The position numbers and the translations under genes are program-made. 64,000 nt of DNA from Callipepla californica brunnescens (taxonomy: Eukaryota; Chordata; Aves; Galliformes; Odontophoridae): contig JALIRH010000076.1 in the NCBI GenBank assembly GCA_023055505.1, positions 2,058,001 through 2,122,000 of the forward strand, written 5' to 3'. Positions 12,401 to 22,856 of the stretch are shown in pieces; position 1 is the first letter of the stretch, and each line of letters starts with the position of its first letter. The notes below the pieces were generated by a model. It was not told the origin of the DNA. It saw only the letters and a program-made list of their open reading frames with translations, and did not search any database.

Positions 12401-15262
12401 GAGGAGGCTATGGGGCAGTAGTGGGGAAGCAGTGAGGCAGCTATGGGGCAGCAGTTGGGCAGCTATGAGGAGGCTATGGGGAGGCTATGGGGCAGCAGTG
12501 AGGCAGTTTTGGGGCACCAGTGAGGCAGCTATGGGGAGGCTACGGGGCAGCAGTCGGGCAGCTATGGGGCGGATATGGAGCAGCAGTGGGGCAGATATGA
12601 GGTAGCTATGAGGAGGCTATGGGGCAGTAGTGGGGAAGCAGTGAGGCAGCTATGGGGCAGCAGTTGGGCAGCTATGAGGAGGCTATGGGGAGGCTATGGG
12701 GCAGCAGTGAGGCAGTTTTGGGGCACCAGTGAGGCAGCTATGGGGAGGCTACGGGGCAGCAGTGAGGCAGTTTTGGGGCACCAGTGAGGCAGCTATGGGG
12801 AGGCTACGGGGCAGCAGTCGGGCAGCTATGGGGCGGATATGGAGCAGCAGTGGGGCAGATATGAGGAGGCTATGAGGAGGCTATGGGGCAGCAGTGAGGC
12901 AGCTATGGGACAGGTATGAGGCACTTATCAAGCAGCTCTGGGGCAGCGGTGTGGCAGCTAAGAGGAGGCAATTGGGAGGCTATGGGGCAGCTATGAAGCA
13001 GCAGTGAGGCAGCTATGGGGCGTCTATGGGGCAGCAGTGGGGCAACTATGAGGAGACTATGGGGAGGCTATGGGGCAGCTATTGGGCAGCAGTGAGGCAG
13101 CAATGAGGCAGCTATGAGGAGGCTATGGGAAGCCGATGAGGCAGCTATAGAGCGGCTATGGGGCAGTAGTAGGGCAGCTATTGGGCAGCTATTGGGAAGC
13201 AGTGGCAAGGCTATCGGGCGGCTATTAGGCAGCCATTGGGCACCATGGGGCAGCAGTGAGGCAGCTATGGGACGGCTATGGGGAGGCTATGGGGCAGGTA
13301 TGGGGCAGCAGTGGGGCAGCTATGGAGCAGATATCGAGAGGTTATGAGGCAGCTATGGGGTGGCGATGAGGCAGACATAGGGAAGCTATGGTGGAGCAGG
13401 GAGGCAGCTATGGGGTGGCTATGGGTCAGCAGTGAGACAGCTATGGGGCAAGTATGGGGAGGCTATGGGGCAGTAATGGGGCAGCTATGGGGCGGCTATG
13501 AGGCAGCCATGGGGTACGTCTGGGGCACCAGTGAGGCAGCTATGGGGAGGCTATGGGGCAGCCATGGGGTACGTCTGGGGCACCAGTGAGGCAGCTAGGG
13601 GCAGCAGTGAGGCAGCTATGGGGAGGCTATGGGGCAGCAGTGAGGCAGTAGTGGGTCAGCTATGGGGCATAAGTGCTGCAGCTATGGGGCTGCAGTGGGG
13701 CAGCTAAGAGGAAGCTATGGGGAGGCTATGGGGCAGCTATTGTGCATCAGTGAGGAAGCTACGAGGCGGCAATGGGGCAGCAGTTTTGCAGTTATGAGGC
13801 AGCTATGGGGCAGCAGTGAGGCAGCTATGAGGAGACTATGGGGAGGCTATGGGGCAGAAGTGGGGCAGCTATGGGGTAGCCATGGGGCAGCCATCAAACG
13901 GCTATGGGGCAGCAGTGGGGCAGCTAAGAGGAGGCTATGGACCAGCTATGGGGCGGCTACAAGGCAGCCATGGGGCAACTATGGGGAAGCAGTGAGAGAG
14001 CTATGAGGAGGCTATGGGTAGGCTATAGGGCAGGTATTGGACAGCTATGAGGCAGCCATGGTGCAGCTATGGGGCAGCAGTGGGGCAGCAATGGGGCGGC
14101 TATTAGGCAGCCATGGGGTGGCAATGGGACACCAGTGAGACATCTATGGGGTGGATATGTAGCAGCAGTGGGGCAGGTATGGGGCAGTAGTGGGGTAGCT
14201 ATGAGGAGGCTACGGGGCAACTATGGGGCAGCAGAGAGGCAGCGATGGGACAGGTATGAGGAGGCTATGGGGAGACTACGGGGCAGCTATGAAGCTGCAG
14301 TGAGGCAGCTATGGGGCGGCTATGGGGAGGCTATGGGGCAGCTATGGAAAAGCTATGAGGCAACCATGGGGCTGCAGTTGGGCATCTCTGGGGCCGCATT
14401 GAGGAAGCTATGGGGCAGCTCCGAGGAGCCCATGCAGCAGCTATGGAGCGGCTATGAGGCAGCTATGGGGCAGGTATGAGGCAGCCATGAGGCGGCTGTG
14501 GGGCAGCAGTGAGGCAGCTATGAAGAGGCTATGGAAATGCTATAGGGCAGCAGTGGGGCAGCTACGGGGCGGCTATGAGGCAGCCATTGGGCATCTAAGG
14601 GGCAGCAGTGGGGCAGCTATAAAGAGGCTATGGGGAGGCTGTGGGGCAGCTATGGTGCATCAGTGAGGAAGCTATGGGGCGTCAATGGGGCAGCAGTTTG
14701 ACAGCTATGAGGCAGCCACGGGGCAGCTATGGGGCAGCAGTGGGAAGCTATGAGGAGGCTATAGGGCAGCTATGGGGCAGCTCTGAGGAGGCTATGGGGA
14801 GGCTATGGAGCAGCTATGGGGCAGCAGTGAGGAAGCTATGGGGTGGCTATGGGGCGGCTATGAGGCAGCTATGGGGTAGCAGTGAGACAGCTATGAGGAG
14901 GCTACGGGGAGGCTATAGGGCAGTTATGGGGCGGGTATTAGACAGCCATGGGGCGGCTATGGGGCAGCAGGGAGGTAGCAATGGGGCAGCAGTGGGGCAG
15001 CTATGATGAGGCTATGGCGAGGCTCTGGGGCAGCTATGGTGCACCAGTGAGGCAGCTATTGGGTAGCTATGAGGAGGCTGTGGGGAGGCTATGGGGCAGA
15101 TATGCGGCAACGGTGAGGCAGCTATTGGGAAGCTATGGGGCAGCAGTGAGGCAGTAGTGGGTCAGCGATGGGGCAGCAGTGAGGCAGCTATGGGGCTGCA
15201 GTGGGGCATCTAAGAGGAAGCTATGGCGAGGCTATGGGGCAGCTATGGGGCAGCAATTGGGC
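9447..15262. repeat. 11-bp minisatellite (CAGCTATGGGG), block 2
   Basis: Same unit and strand as block 1. Longer duplications are visible. A 209-bp module (19 units) beginning AGGTAGCTATGAGGAGGCT recurs at about 12,391 and 12,600. A segment with AGCAGATTTGAAACAGCTTT recurs at about 11,291 and 12,194. All periodic open frames (for example 14,069-14,479) are repeat-derived. At about 15,262 the array abuts, without a gap, the truncated RNase H region of a minus-strand ERV. Confidence 0.95.
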
Positions 15263-16812
15263 TTTCCCACAAAGCGACACAATCCATCTGTGAACAGGGC
15301 GTATCTCTTTTCATCTTCTGTTAGTTCATTATATGGTGAGGCTTCTTTAGCACGTGACACCTCCTCTGCTGGTGTTGTTCCAAACTTTTTACCTTCAGGC
15401 CAGTCCATGATCACCTCCAGGATTCCTGAACGGTTGGGGTTCCCCATCCGAGCTCGCTGTGTAATCAGCGCAATCCACTTACTCCAAGTGGCATCAGTAG
15501 CATGATGGGTAGAGGGAACTGTTCCTTTAAACATCCAGTTCAGTACTGGCAGTCGAGGTGCCAGAAGGAGCTGCGTTTCAGTACCGATTACTTCAGAAGC
15601 AGCTCGAACCCCCTGATATGCGGCTAAGATCTCCTTCTCAGTTGGAGTGTAGCGCTCCTCAGACCCCCTGTATGCTCGACTCCAGAAACCAAGGGGTCGG
15701 CCTCGGGTCTCTCCAGAAGCTCTTTGCCACAAACTCCAAGTGGGACCTTCCTTTCCAGCAGCAGTGTAGAGGATGTTCTTTACATCCTGTCCCGTCCGCA
15801 CTGGCCCCAGGGCCACGGCACGGGCTATCTCCTGCTTCATTTGCTCAAAAGCCTGCTGCTGCTCAGGGCCCCACACAAAATCATTCTTCTTCCAGAGGTC
15901 ACCTGATAAAGGGGGCTCACAATGAGGCTGTAGTTTGGAACATGCAGTCTCCAAAATCCCACTACACCCAGAAAAGCTTGGCTCTCTGTCTTACTGGTGG
16001 GTGGAGACATGGCAGTAATTTTGTCAATCCCATCTGTTGGGATGTGACGATGTCCATCTTGCCACTTTATGCCTAGGAACTGAATTTCTTGTGCAGGTCC
16101 TTTCACTTTGCTTCGCTTAATAGCGAAGCCAGCTCGCAGGAGGATCTGTATTATTGTCTCTCCTTTCTTAAAAACTTCCTCTGCTGTATTGCCCCATACA
16201 GCAATATCATCGATGTACTGCAGATGCTCAGGAGCAGCACCCTGTTCCAATGCAGTTTGGATCAACCCATGGCAAATGGTTGGGCTGTGCTTCCACCCCT
16301 GGGGCAAACGGTTCCAGGTGTACTGAACGCCTCTCCAGGTGAAGGCAAACTGTGGCCTGCATTCTGTGGCCAAGGGAATTGAAAAGAAGGCGTTAGCAAT
16401 GTCAATGGTGGCATACCACTTGGCTGCTTTTGACTCCAGTTCATACTGGAGTTGAAGCATGTCTGGCACAGCAGCACTCAGTGGAGGTGTGACTTCGTTC
16501 AGGCCACGGTAATCTACCGTCAACCTCCATTCTCCGTTGGCTTTACGCACTGGCCATATGGGGCTGTTAAACGGGGAATGAGTTTTGCTGATCACTCCCT
16601 GGCTCTCTAGCTGACGAATCAGATGATGAATGGGGAGCAAGGAATCCCTGTTGGTGCGGTACTGCCGTCTGTGCACCGTTTTTGTAGCAATTGGTACCTG
16701 TTGCTCCTCCACTTGTAGCAACCCCACAACAGATGGATCTTCTGACAGGCCAGGTAAAACAGATAGTTGCTTAATGCTATCTGTGTCCACAGTAGCTATT
16801 CCAAAAGCCCAT
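15263..16812 (-). pseudogene. ERV pol fragment (RT and start of RNase H), class III/ERVL-like
   Basis: Degenerate reverse transcriptase of an endogenous retrovirus. The fingers/palm region (16,790 down to about 15,900) has SPIWPVRK, DYRGLNEV, LPQGWKHSP and the catalytic YIDD box (16,206-16,217), followed by LGIKWQDG and thumb motifs. The reading frame shifts near 15,900 and continues as connection sequence (WGPEQQQAFEQMK) down to the first RNase H motif ALFTDG, where the element is cut off by the 11-bp array. A stop also separates pol from protease near 16,814. Most of RNase H, integrase and env are absent. The YIDD/LPQGW signature, the lysine-type primer site and the 5-bp target duplication of the related LTR at 51,255 suggest an ERVL-like avian family; class assignment is moderate. 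Confidence 0.85.
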
Positions 16813-16814
16813 CG

Positions 16815-17075
16815 CTACCCCTTGGGATCCTTAAAGTGCCCCCTTCTGAGATAGTCTATACCAAGTATGCGTGGGGCCCCCTGTCCAATCACTATAAGAT
16901 GCTTCTGCCAGTCTTTACCCGTGAGGCTTATTTCTGCCTCCAGCACAGACAATTCCTGAAAGCCGCCAGTCACTCCAGAGAGATGAATCAATTCTGCCCC
17001 TTTATAACTTGAAGGCGTTAGAGTACATTGTGCACCAGTATCCACCAGTGCCTCCTATTTCTGTGGGTTTGATGT
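16815..17075 (-). pseudogene. ERV aspartic protease fragment
   Basis: Minus-strand frame with the retroviral protease active-site motif VDTGAQ (DTGA at 17,031-17,042) and the second conserved block ILGIDYL. A TAG stop lies four codons before the motif, and another stop separates it from RT at about 16,814, so no continuous pro-pol product is possible as written. It lies between gag and pol in the usual retroviral order. Confidence 0.8.
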
Positions 17076-17249
17076 GCCAGGCCACCGAATCCACACAGTC
17101 CAATACACTCTATTATCCCTCTCCCTCCTCTGGCTGAGGGCAGGGCCCCTCTATTCATTACCTGTAGTGACGGGAACAACTTCGCTGGTAGTTGGTCTGT
17201 GTTGTAATTCTCTCACCCGTACTCGCAGTGCAGGGGTGGGTTTTTGATG

Positions 17250-18359
17250 TCATTCCTTCATATCTTCTCCATTTGCACGTAAGTAACTCCACAAAGCCGC
17301 ACGCGACATGAAGTTAGTGAAGTTAGTGCTGTCATTTGCTCGAGCAGGATGGCGTTTGCTTCTGATAGCTGCAACCGATTCAACCCTATCAATCAGTTGG
17401 GATAATTTTCCCAGTATATCTTCCATTTGTCCTTCTAACTTTGATATGGCTGAAATGGACGCGTATGGCAGCGGAAATTTTTGTTTGAAGTTTTGAAGTG
17501 TAAGAATTAGTTCAAAAACTGGGGGTTTTCTGTCTTGGTCCTCATATCTGTTGAACGTTGTCACTAGTGTACCGGCGTACCTTTCTGGTGCTGACTTTGA
17601 AAGCTTCTGACATATTTCGGGTGTACTCCTTACTTTCTCCGGATCATGGTCCCGATCGTCAGGATCAAAGGTGGGATCATACAGCATTTCCGCCACAGCT
17701 GTTTCTCTCAAATACTGGATGCCTTCCTCAATAGTTTTCCACCTTTTCACTTTAGGTGCCAGGTCACTCTTGTAGGGATATCTTTCCCTCACAGCTACTA
17801 GCATTCGTTGCCAGAGGCTGGCGATTCCATCCATATACCTGCTGATTCCTCTGTCGACAGCCGGATCTCGGGCAATGTTTCCTAGTTGGCGAGCTTCGTT
17901 ACTATCAAGGGACACACTGTTGGCCCGGTTGTCCCAACACCGAAGCAACCAAGTGACAATACTCTCATCTGGACGTCGAATAAACTCCTTTCTTGAGCCT
18001 TGGATCTCAGACATTTTCACGGGCCAACGAAACGTCGTAACTTTAACTTTCTCTTCACCTTCATCATCACTTTCTTCTCCATGTCTCTCACTTTTCTTTG
18101 TTGCCTTTCTCGATGGTGATGGGGTTGTGGCCACCCCCTCACCTATATCTTCCTCTTCTTTCGGCACCTCTTCTTTGCGTTCTAGGCGCGAGGACACACG
18201 TTTCCATTTCTTGCCTTCCACAGGGGCAACTGACTTTGATACTGGTGCTTCCTTTGGCTGGTCAGGTGTGAGCGGGAGGTTTTCCTCTTTGGTTTGGGCC
18301 TCAGTTTGGACACTCTCTCTCTTCATAATAGTATATAAACCTCGGTAAGCATAGGCCAA
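17250..18359 (-). CDS. ERV Gag-like ORF, 369 codons, uninterrupted
   Basis: A continuous 369-codon minus-strand ORF between the leader and the protease. The N-terminal third is acidic and Lys/Glu/Pro-rich (residues about 15-110). It is followed by a helical capsid-like part with FIRRPDESIVTWLLRCWD, which resembles a Gag capsid. I see no CCHC zinc knuckle; the C-terminus has a basic patch around AIRSKRHPARAND instead. Position and length fit Gag of an ERVL-like element. It is the best-preserved ORF of this element, although its downstream pro-pol is broken. Confidence 0.75.
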   Translation of the reverse strand: MAYAYRGLYTIMKRESVQTEAQTKEENLPLTPDQPKEAPVSKSVAPVEGKKWKRVSSRLERKEEVPKEEEDIGEGVATTPSPSRKATKKSERHGEESDDEGEEKVKVTTFRWPVKMSEIQGSRKEFIRRPDESIVTWLLRCWDNRANSVSLDSNEARQLGNIARDPAVDRGISRYMDGIASLWQRMLVAVRERYPYKSDLAPKVKRWKTIEEGIQYLRETAVAEMLYDPTFDPDDRDHDPEKVRSTPEICQKLSKSAPERYAGTLVTTFNRYEDQDRKPPVFELILTLQNFKQKFPLPYASISAISKLEGQMEDILGKLSQLIDRVESVAAIRSKRHPARANDSTNFTNFMSRAALWSYLRANGEDMKE

Positions 18360-18490
18360 GCCCCAGATAAGTGTTCCACCTCAGATCTTTCTGAGCCGCA
18401 GCACCCTTTACTCAGATACAGGCCTAGCTCCTCAGGATCCTGCAATTGTTCAGGAGAAAGATCCCATGACACCGGGTGTCCCCATCCTTC
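18360..18490. other. Spacer between the pre-gag ORF and gag
   Basis: ERV internal sequence on the minus strand. I see no ORF or clear signal. Confidence 0.4.
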
Positions 18491-18907
18491 TCATTTCTTT
18501 CCTAAAACTCTCCACTCTCCCTGCCATTCAACATTCTCTGTTTCTGGGAGAAGCTTCCTGCACATGATGTAAAGTGCTACTACATGCAGGAGGACTAATA
18601 TCCCAATTATTAACACCATCCCTAAGCTGTGATCTTGAAAATTCATAAAAAACTGAGAGGGGAACCTGGATACCCATTCAAACATCACATGGTTCGTTAA
18701 CATGTTATCCTTTGTTCCATTAGCTGGGGTGCCCTGGGATCTGGCAGGTTCCTCTATCATTGCTTTTAATTTATCATACAGGGACCAGACCCAATGGAAC
18801 AGAATGGCAAACTTAACCAAGTTCCAGTACGTTTTGAGCATTAAGAGGGAAAAAGCGGTGAAGTACAATCCCTGTAAGGGCAGTTTTAACAGAAACAGAA
18901 AAGACAT
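18491..18907 (-). CDS. Pre-gag ORF of the ERV: small membrane protein, 138 codons
   Basis: An intact 138-codon minus-strand ORF between the primer binding site and gag. The N-terminus is strongly hydrophobic, with segments at about residues 2-24 (rich in Phe and Leu) and 28-44 (aromatic, ending HWVWSLY). A polar middle carries one N-glycosylation sequon (NGT), then a second strong membrane helix at about 93-116 (VLIIGILVLLHVVALYIMC) and a short charged tail. I do not recognise the family. The position, in the 5' leader, is unusual for a retrovirus and not an env position. It could be a captured host membrane-protein gene, a viral accessory protein, or a misplaced env piece. It is not a repeat artefact: the composition is normal and the topology is coherent. 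Confidence 0.5.
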   Translation of the reverse strand: MSFLFLLKLPLQGLYFTAFSLLMLKTYWNLVKFAILFHWVWSLYDKLKAMIEEPARSQGTPANGTKDNMLTNHVMFEWVSRFPSQFFMNFQDHSLGMVLIIGILVLLHVVALYIMCRKLLPETENVEWQGEWRVLGKK

Positions 18908-19115
18908 CTTTTTATTATTTTTTTTTTTTTCTTGTACTAAAACAATCTGGCAGTACCCAAAAGAAGTTTACAGATATCCCAAAACAACTGACAGTACGCC
19001 CGGACTTCAAGGTCGTGTTTTGCTGTACAGCACTTGCAGTACAGATAAGCTTGTTAACAACAGACAGAGATGTACTCTAAAAGTTTGTCTCTGTCTGGCT
19101 AAGGCAGCTGGTTGT

Positions 19116-19133
19116 GTCCCACGTTGGGCGCCA
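19116..19133 (-). other. Retroviral primer binding site, tRNA-Lys type
   Basis: Four bases inside the LTR 3' end on the minus strand is TGGCGCCCAACGTGGGAC. Its first 16 bases are complementary to the 3' end of lysine tRNA (Lys-1,2 type). This fixes the LTR/internal boundary and the element's orientation. Confidence 0.85.
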
Positions 19134-19137
19134 AAAA

Positions 19138-19380
19138 TGTCAGGGGTTTGTGAGCCGGTTCAGCCCGGCCCTGCGACAACCGAGGAAGGAGACCCACAGG
19201 CCCACACCCCGGACAAGGGGAAGGGGGAAAGGGAAAAAGGGAGATAAGCCCCAAAACAAAACAGCGGCAACGATCTGAGGGGGAAAAGCTAATTTACTAA
19301 ATAAGACATCAGGAAGTAAATAACACAGTATAATGCAATACAATTTGGAATTAAGCCCAATGAATCAAACAAAACGAGTA

Positions 19381-19419
<39 letters not shown>

Positions 19420-19680
19420 GTGCCTGATAAACCGAAGGCCTTGCGCTAACGCTGAAGGCAGACGGCAGCGAGCACCCACTCCTAAGTGATCCTAGAGGAA
19501 AGAGAGAATGTCCCGTGACCGCAGAGAGTTTTTATCTGTTCCCTCTGAGCGGAAAACACGTGAAAAAATACAAAGCATTGCCAAGTCCTCTGGGGAATGT
19601 AGTTTTCTCCCTGACTCCCAATGCACCACATGATGCCATGATGTGGAATACCAGTACCAAAAAATCATAAAACCATGACA
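19138..19680 (-). mobile_element. 5' LTR of the minus-strand ERVL-like element
   Basis: Read on the minus strand it runs from TGTCATGGTTTTATG to CCCTGACA, a 543-bp LTR with TG...CA ends, immediately followed by the primer site. A close relative in the same orientation is at 51,255-51,828. An (AG)n tract at about 19,385-19,416 lies inside. It abuts a CR1 LINE fragment at 19,681. The 3' LTR is not present because the element is truncated at 15,263, so no target duplication can be read. Confidence 0.88.
19385..19416. repeat. (AG)n microsatellite
   Basis: About 15 uninterrupted AG dinucleotides within the LTR, absent from the sister LTR at 51,255-51,828, so this is a local expansion. Confidence 0.9.
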
Positions 19681-20200
19681 CTTCCTTACGGTCTTTTTTG
19701 TAGATGGGAGTCACATCGGCAAGCCTCCAATCTTGTGGGACCTCTCCAGATGACCAGGAATGCTGATAGATGACAGAAAGCGGCTTGGCAATCACCTCTG
19801 CCAGCTCCCTCAGCACCCTTGGTTGGATCCCATCTGGTCCCATGGACTTGCGGCAGTTCAGATGGAGGAGCAGGTCTCTGACTGTCTCTGCTAGGATCAC
19901 AGGGGGTGTATGATGCGCTTCGTCCCAGACTTCCAGGTCAGGGCAAAAAGTATCCTGAGTTAACTGATCTGTCTATTGAAGAGAGACGTGAAGAAGGCAT
20001 TGAGAACCTCAGCCTTTTCCTTATCCTCTGTGGTTCCATTCCCTGCCGCATCAAGTAAAGGAGAGAAATTCTCCTTAGATCTTTTACTGTTAATATATTT
20101 GTAAAAGGATTTTTTGCTCTGCTTTACTGCAGTAGCCAGTCTAAGTTGGAGCTGGGCTTTTGCATTTCTAATTTCCTGCCTGTATTGGAGGGGAGCAGAG
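19681..20200 (-). mobile_element. CR1-type LINE fragment (reverse transcriptase region)
   Basis: The minus-strand translation gives the non-LTR RT block SMGPDGIQPRVLRELAEVIA followed by WRLADVTPIYKK, typical of CR1 elements of birds. The upstream part (19,960-20,190) has further CR1-like coding remnants (NAFFTSLF, FYKYINSKR) with frame breaks. It is fused to the ERV LTR on its downstream side at 19,681. The right edge is approximate. Confidence 0.85.
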
Positions 20201-20374
20201 GCTTGCTTTAAATGTGGAGTAAGGAAGGAAAGGATGGAGAAGGATCTTGTGAACTGAGGTGGGAAGTGGGTATTTAGTCATTGGAAAGCCATTTTGAACT
20301 TTTACTACCTGAACGCTGTACATTTTGGGTTAGTCTTCCTTAACTTTCTGTTGGACTTCTTGTTTTTCAATCAG

Positions 20375-20473
20375 GTGCATCCGTTCTGTGGAGCAGTAGG
20401 ATACGTGGTTGGGGCGCAGACAGACCGGACTGTACAGGAGCATCTGATAGAAAAACACATGCAGGCAACAAAA
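20375..20473 (+). pseudogene. XPO1: XPO1-like exon A
   Basis: Exportin-1 (CRM1) is the Ran-dependent receptor that carries NES-bearing cargo out of the nucleus. After a TTTTCAATCAG acceptor, this 99-nt exon encodes a segment with AVGYVVGAQTDRTVQEHLIE, very close to the exportin-1 HEAT-repeat region. About a dozen codons normally between the EHLIEK-M block and QATK are missing. The exon appears to end at a weak donor (AAAAGTCAGA) at 20,474. It is phase 0 and free of stops. The preceding exons are absent; a CR1 fragment lies upstream. Confidence 0.85.
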
Positions 20474-20789
20474 GTCAGACGGTACATTTTGTGTATTCAA
20501 CTAAAGTAAAAGTGCTGAATGTTTGTTGTTATTCCATTTTTTTTCATCTGTGGAATGAAGTGAACTTGGCTGTGCTGAACTTTTATAAAGCAATGGTTGA
20601 TCTGGCAGTAGAAGTGTTGAAGGAGACCTAAACAACTAAGACTGGTTTAAATCCAGTTGAAGAACTTGACAGAACATGCTTTAACACAGCGTGTAAGATA
20701 ACCCTAAACGTGAAAGTGACCGTTTTTGTATTAGAAGATAAATGGCGTTTTCATTGACTGAATGGAGTTAGCTCAGTTCTTTTCCACAG

Positions 20790-20973
20790 AATGTTGATGT
20801 TCTGAAGGATCCTGAAGCCGTTACGCAGCTTGGTAGCATTCTGAAAAGCAGCGTAAGGGCATGGAAAGCAGCTGGCCGCCCCTTTGTGATTCAGCTGGGA
20901 AGAATTGATTTAGATATGCTGAATATGTCCAAGTGCCCAAGTGAAAACATGTCTGCAGCTCTTGAGGCTGACG
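20790..20973 (+). pseudogene. XPO1: XPO1-like exon B
   Basis: 184 nt between a TTTTCCACAG acceptor and a GTAAGA donor. It encodes NVDVLKDPEAVTQLGSIL... PFVIQLGRIDLDMLN, collinear with exportin-1 directly after exon A. The frame is open and ends in phase 1, matching exon C. Several substitutions at positions I remember as conserved in vertebrate XPO1 suggest relaxed selection or paralogy. Confidence 0.9.
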
Positions 20974-22371
20974 GTAAGAAATTGCACGTCCTTCCTAACA
21001 GCGGGATGGGCAGTGCACGTGATCAGGTTGTGAATTTGCTGGGCTTATCTCATTGCGTGTCTGTTGGTGGTGGTGGTTTTTGTGGCTTCTTTGTGTGTGC
21101 GTTTGGGCAAGAGAATGCCTGAAAATGTGCTTGCTTAGGTTCTTGTTTTTGTTAGCCAGATGTTTTGTTCAAAGAAACTCTGATTGCGGAAGGAGGAAAG
21201 CTCTTCAAGTGTGAGTTTAGGAAGGGTACCGGAGACTGCTGACTAATAGCAGTCTTGTGGAGACACAGTTGTAAGTTCTGACTTCATCGTTTTAGATAAG
21301 AAAAGACCCTAGGACGTTGGCAGAGTTTTGGTTTGGTGATATTCTACTACTGAAACAGCTTTCTTACAGAAGTGTAACTTCAGTGAAGGCGCCTCAGATT
21401 TGTCACAAACTAGACTGGTAATCACTGAGGAGGAATTAGGAGCTACTCGAGTTACCTAACCACTGTTACCTGGAAAAAATTGGGTCTGTGATATCCAAGT
21501 AGAATGTGCTGCTGGAGCATCCCTTGAGGAATGAAGTGACTCGGTTATTGGAGCTGTGTTCTGACAGACTTTCTTACCCATGCAATGAATACACCTTGAC
21601 GTAGCTTCTCAGAACTTAATGCATTCTTTTGATTCTGCAGCTCTAATTGCCAGAAGGTGCTTAAAACAAAAAGAAAACACAACGAGAGAAATAGGAAGCA
21701 GTTGCTAGGACTTGTAGTGGTGAGATTTTACTCGAGCAACAGCTATTGAGATGGCACTCGGCTCAGAGTGTGTTCTCACAGTTGTTATCTCTGATGGCAG
21801 CAGGAGCAGTTCTGCCTTTGTTTCCCTGGCTGCAGTCTGGTGAGGTTTTCCTTGGATGTACTGTTATGAGTGTGTGTCTGTGCACTCAGTTAGGGCAAGT
21901 TCTACTGACGAGACTTGCATGGACTTGGACGTGAGAAAATGAAGTAAGAATTAGGCTCCTTGTAGTAAAGACAAGTTGGAACAATTCTGTTTGTGACCAA
22001 ATCAGGAGCGTGCTTTAGAACACTGTATAGGTTGGTTCTTCTCATCACGCAGTGAGAGCCAGAGGTAAGCATGATCCTGAGAGCTGAAGGAACATTCCCT
22101 TCCTTGAAAAAGAAGCTGCAGCATTGTTTCTGAGTTGTACTGGCAGAGTGTGCTGTCAGCAGTAGCACTGGAATACTAAATTGCAACTTGGATCCATGGA
22201 GCTGAAGTAATGGGAAAATGGTTTTAATCTGCATAATATGAAGGAGAGATCTTCCTTCTTTGTCATTTGGGTATAAAAATGAAACATTCTCAATCTTCTG
22301 GAAGGAGTTGAGGGGAATCTGTTTGTTGACGCATCTTAACCCAGATTCAGTGCAGCTTTGCTACCTTTCAG

Positions 22372-22478
22372 GCGAAGTGGAAACCAAGCAGCCCTTGGTT
22401 AGAAGGATGAGGACTGTAAAAAGGGAAAGTTTAGAACTGATTTCTGGCTGGGTGAGCAGGTCCAACGATCCTCAGATG
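22372..22478 (+). pseudogene. XPO1: XPO1-like exon C
   Basis: 107 nt between a CTACCTTTCAG acceptor and a GTAAGTAA donor. It encodes TKQPLVRRMRTVKRESLELI and SGWVSRSNDPQM, collinear with exportin-1. The exon phase joins correctly to exon B (phase 1) and exon D (phase 0). Confidence 0.92.
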
Positions 22479-22856
22479 GTAAGTAAATATGGCATCCAAA
22501 GAGTTGATAGGACACATTCAGGAGGAACTCTGCTCTTTTGCTGCAGTGCAGTTAACACTGTTCTGTTCACAAGAACTGGCTTCAGAACTGCAATATCTGC
22601 AGGAAGGATGATAAGCTGTGACCATACAGGGGTAGGCCTGAGCTGTGTTTTGAGTGCTTCAGGTAGTGTCAGCTGAGAGCAGTCCTAAGGGGAAGCAGGA
22701 AGGTGTAGGAGAGCCCTCAGGCAAGCACTGCTGGATGAACACAGTGTGTGGGAAGCATGTGGGCGTGTAAGTTCATTTTTAGCTTCTTTCCGAACTGCTG
22801 TGTGAGGCTTTGTTGGGTAACTGCACTGCTCTAAGCATGTCTTGCTCTTGATGTAG

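Noticed and set aside
4541..15262. Many open frames of 60-136 codons with GQLWGSYGAAM-like periodic peptides
   Set aside because: They follow from the stop-free 11-bp unit (33 bp = 11 codons), occur in several frames, and have no non-repeat domain or splice structure.
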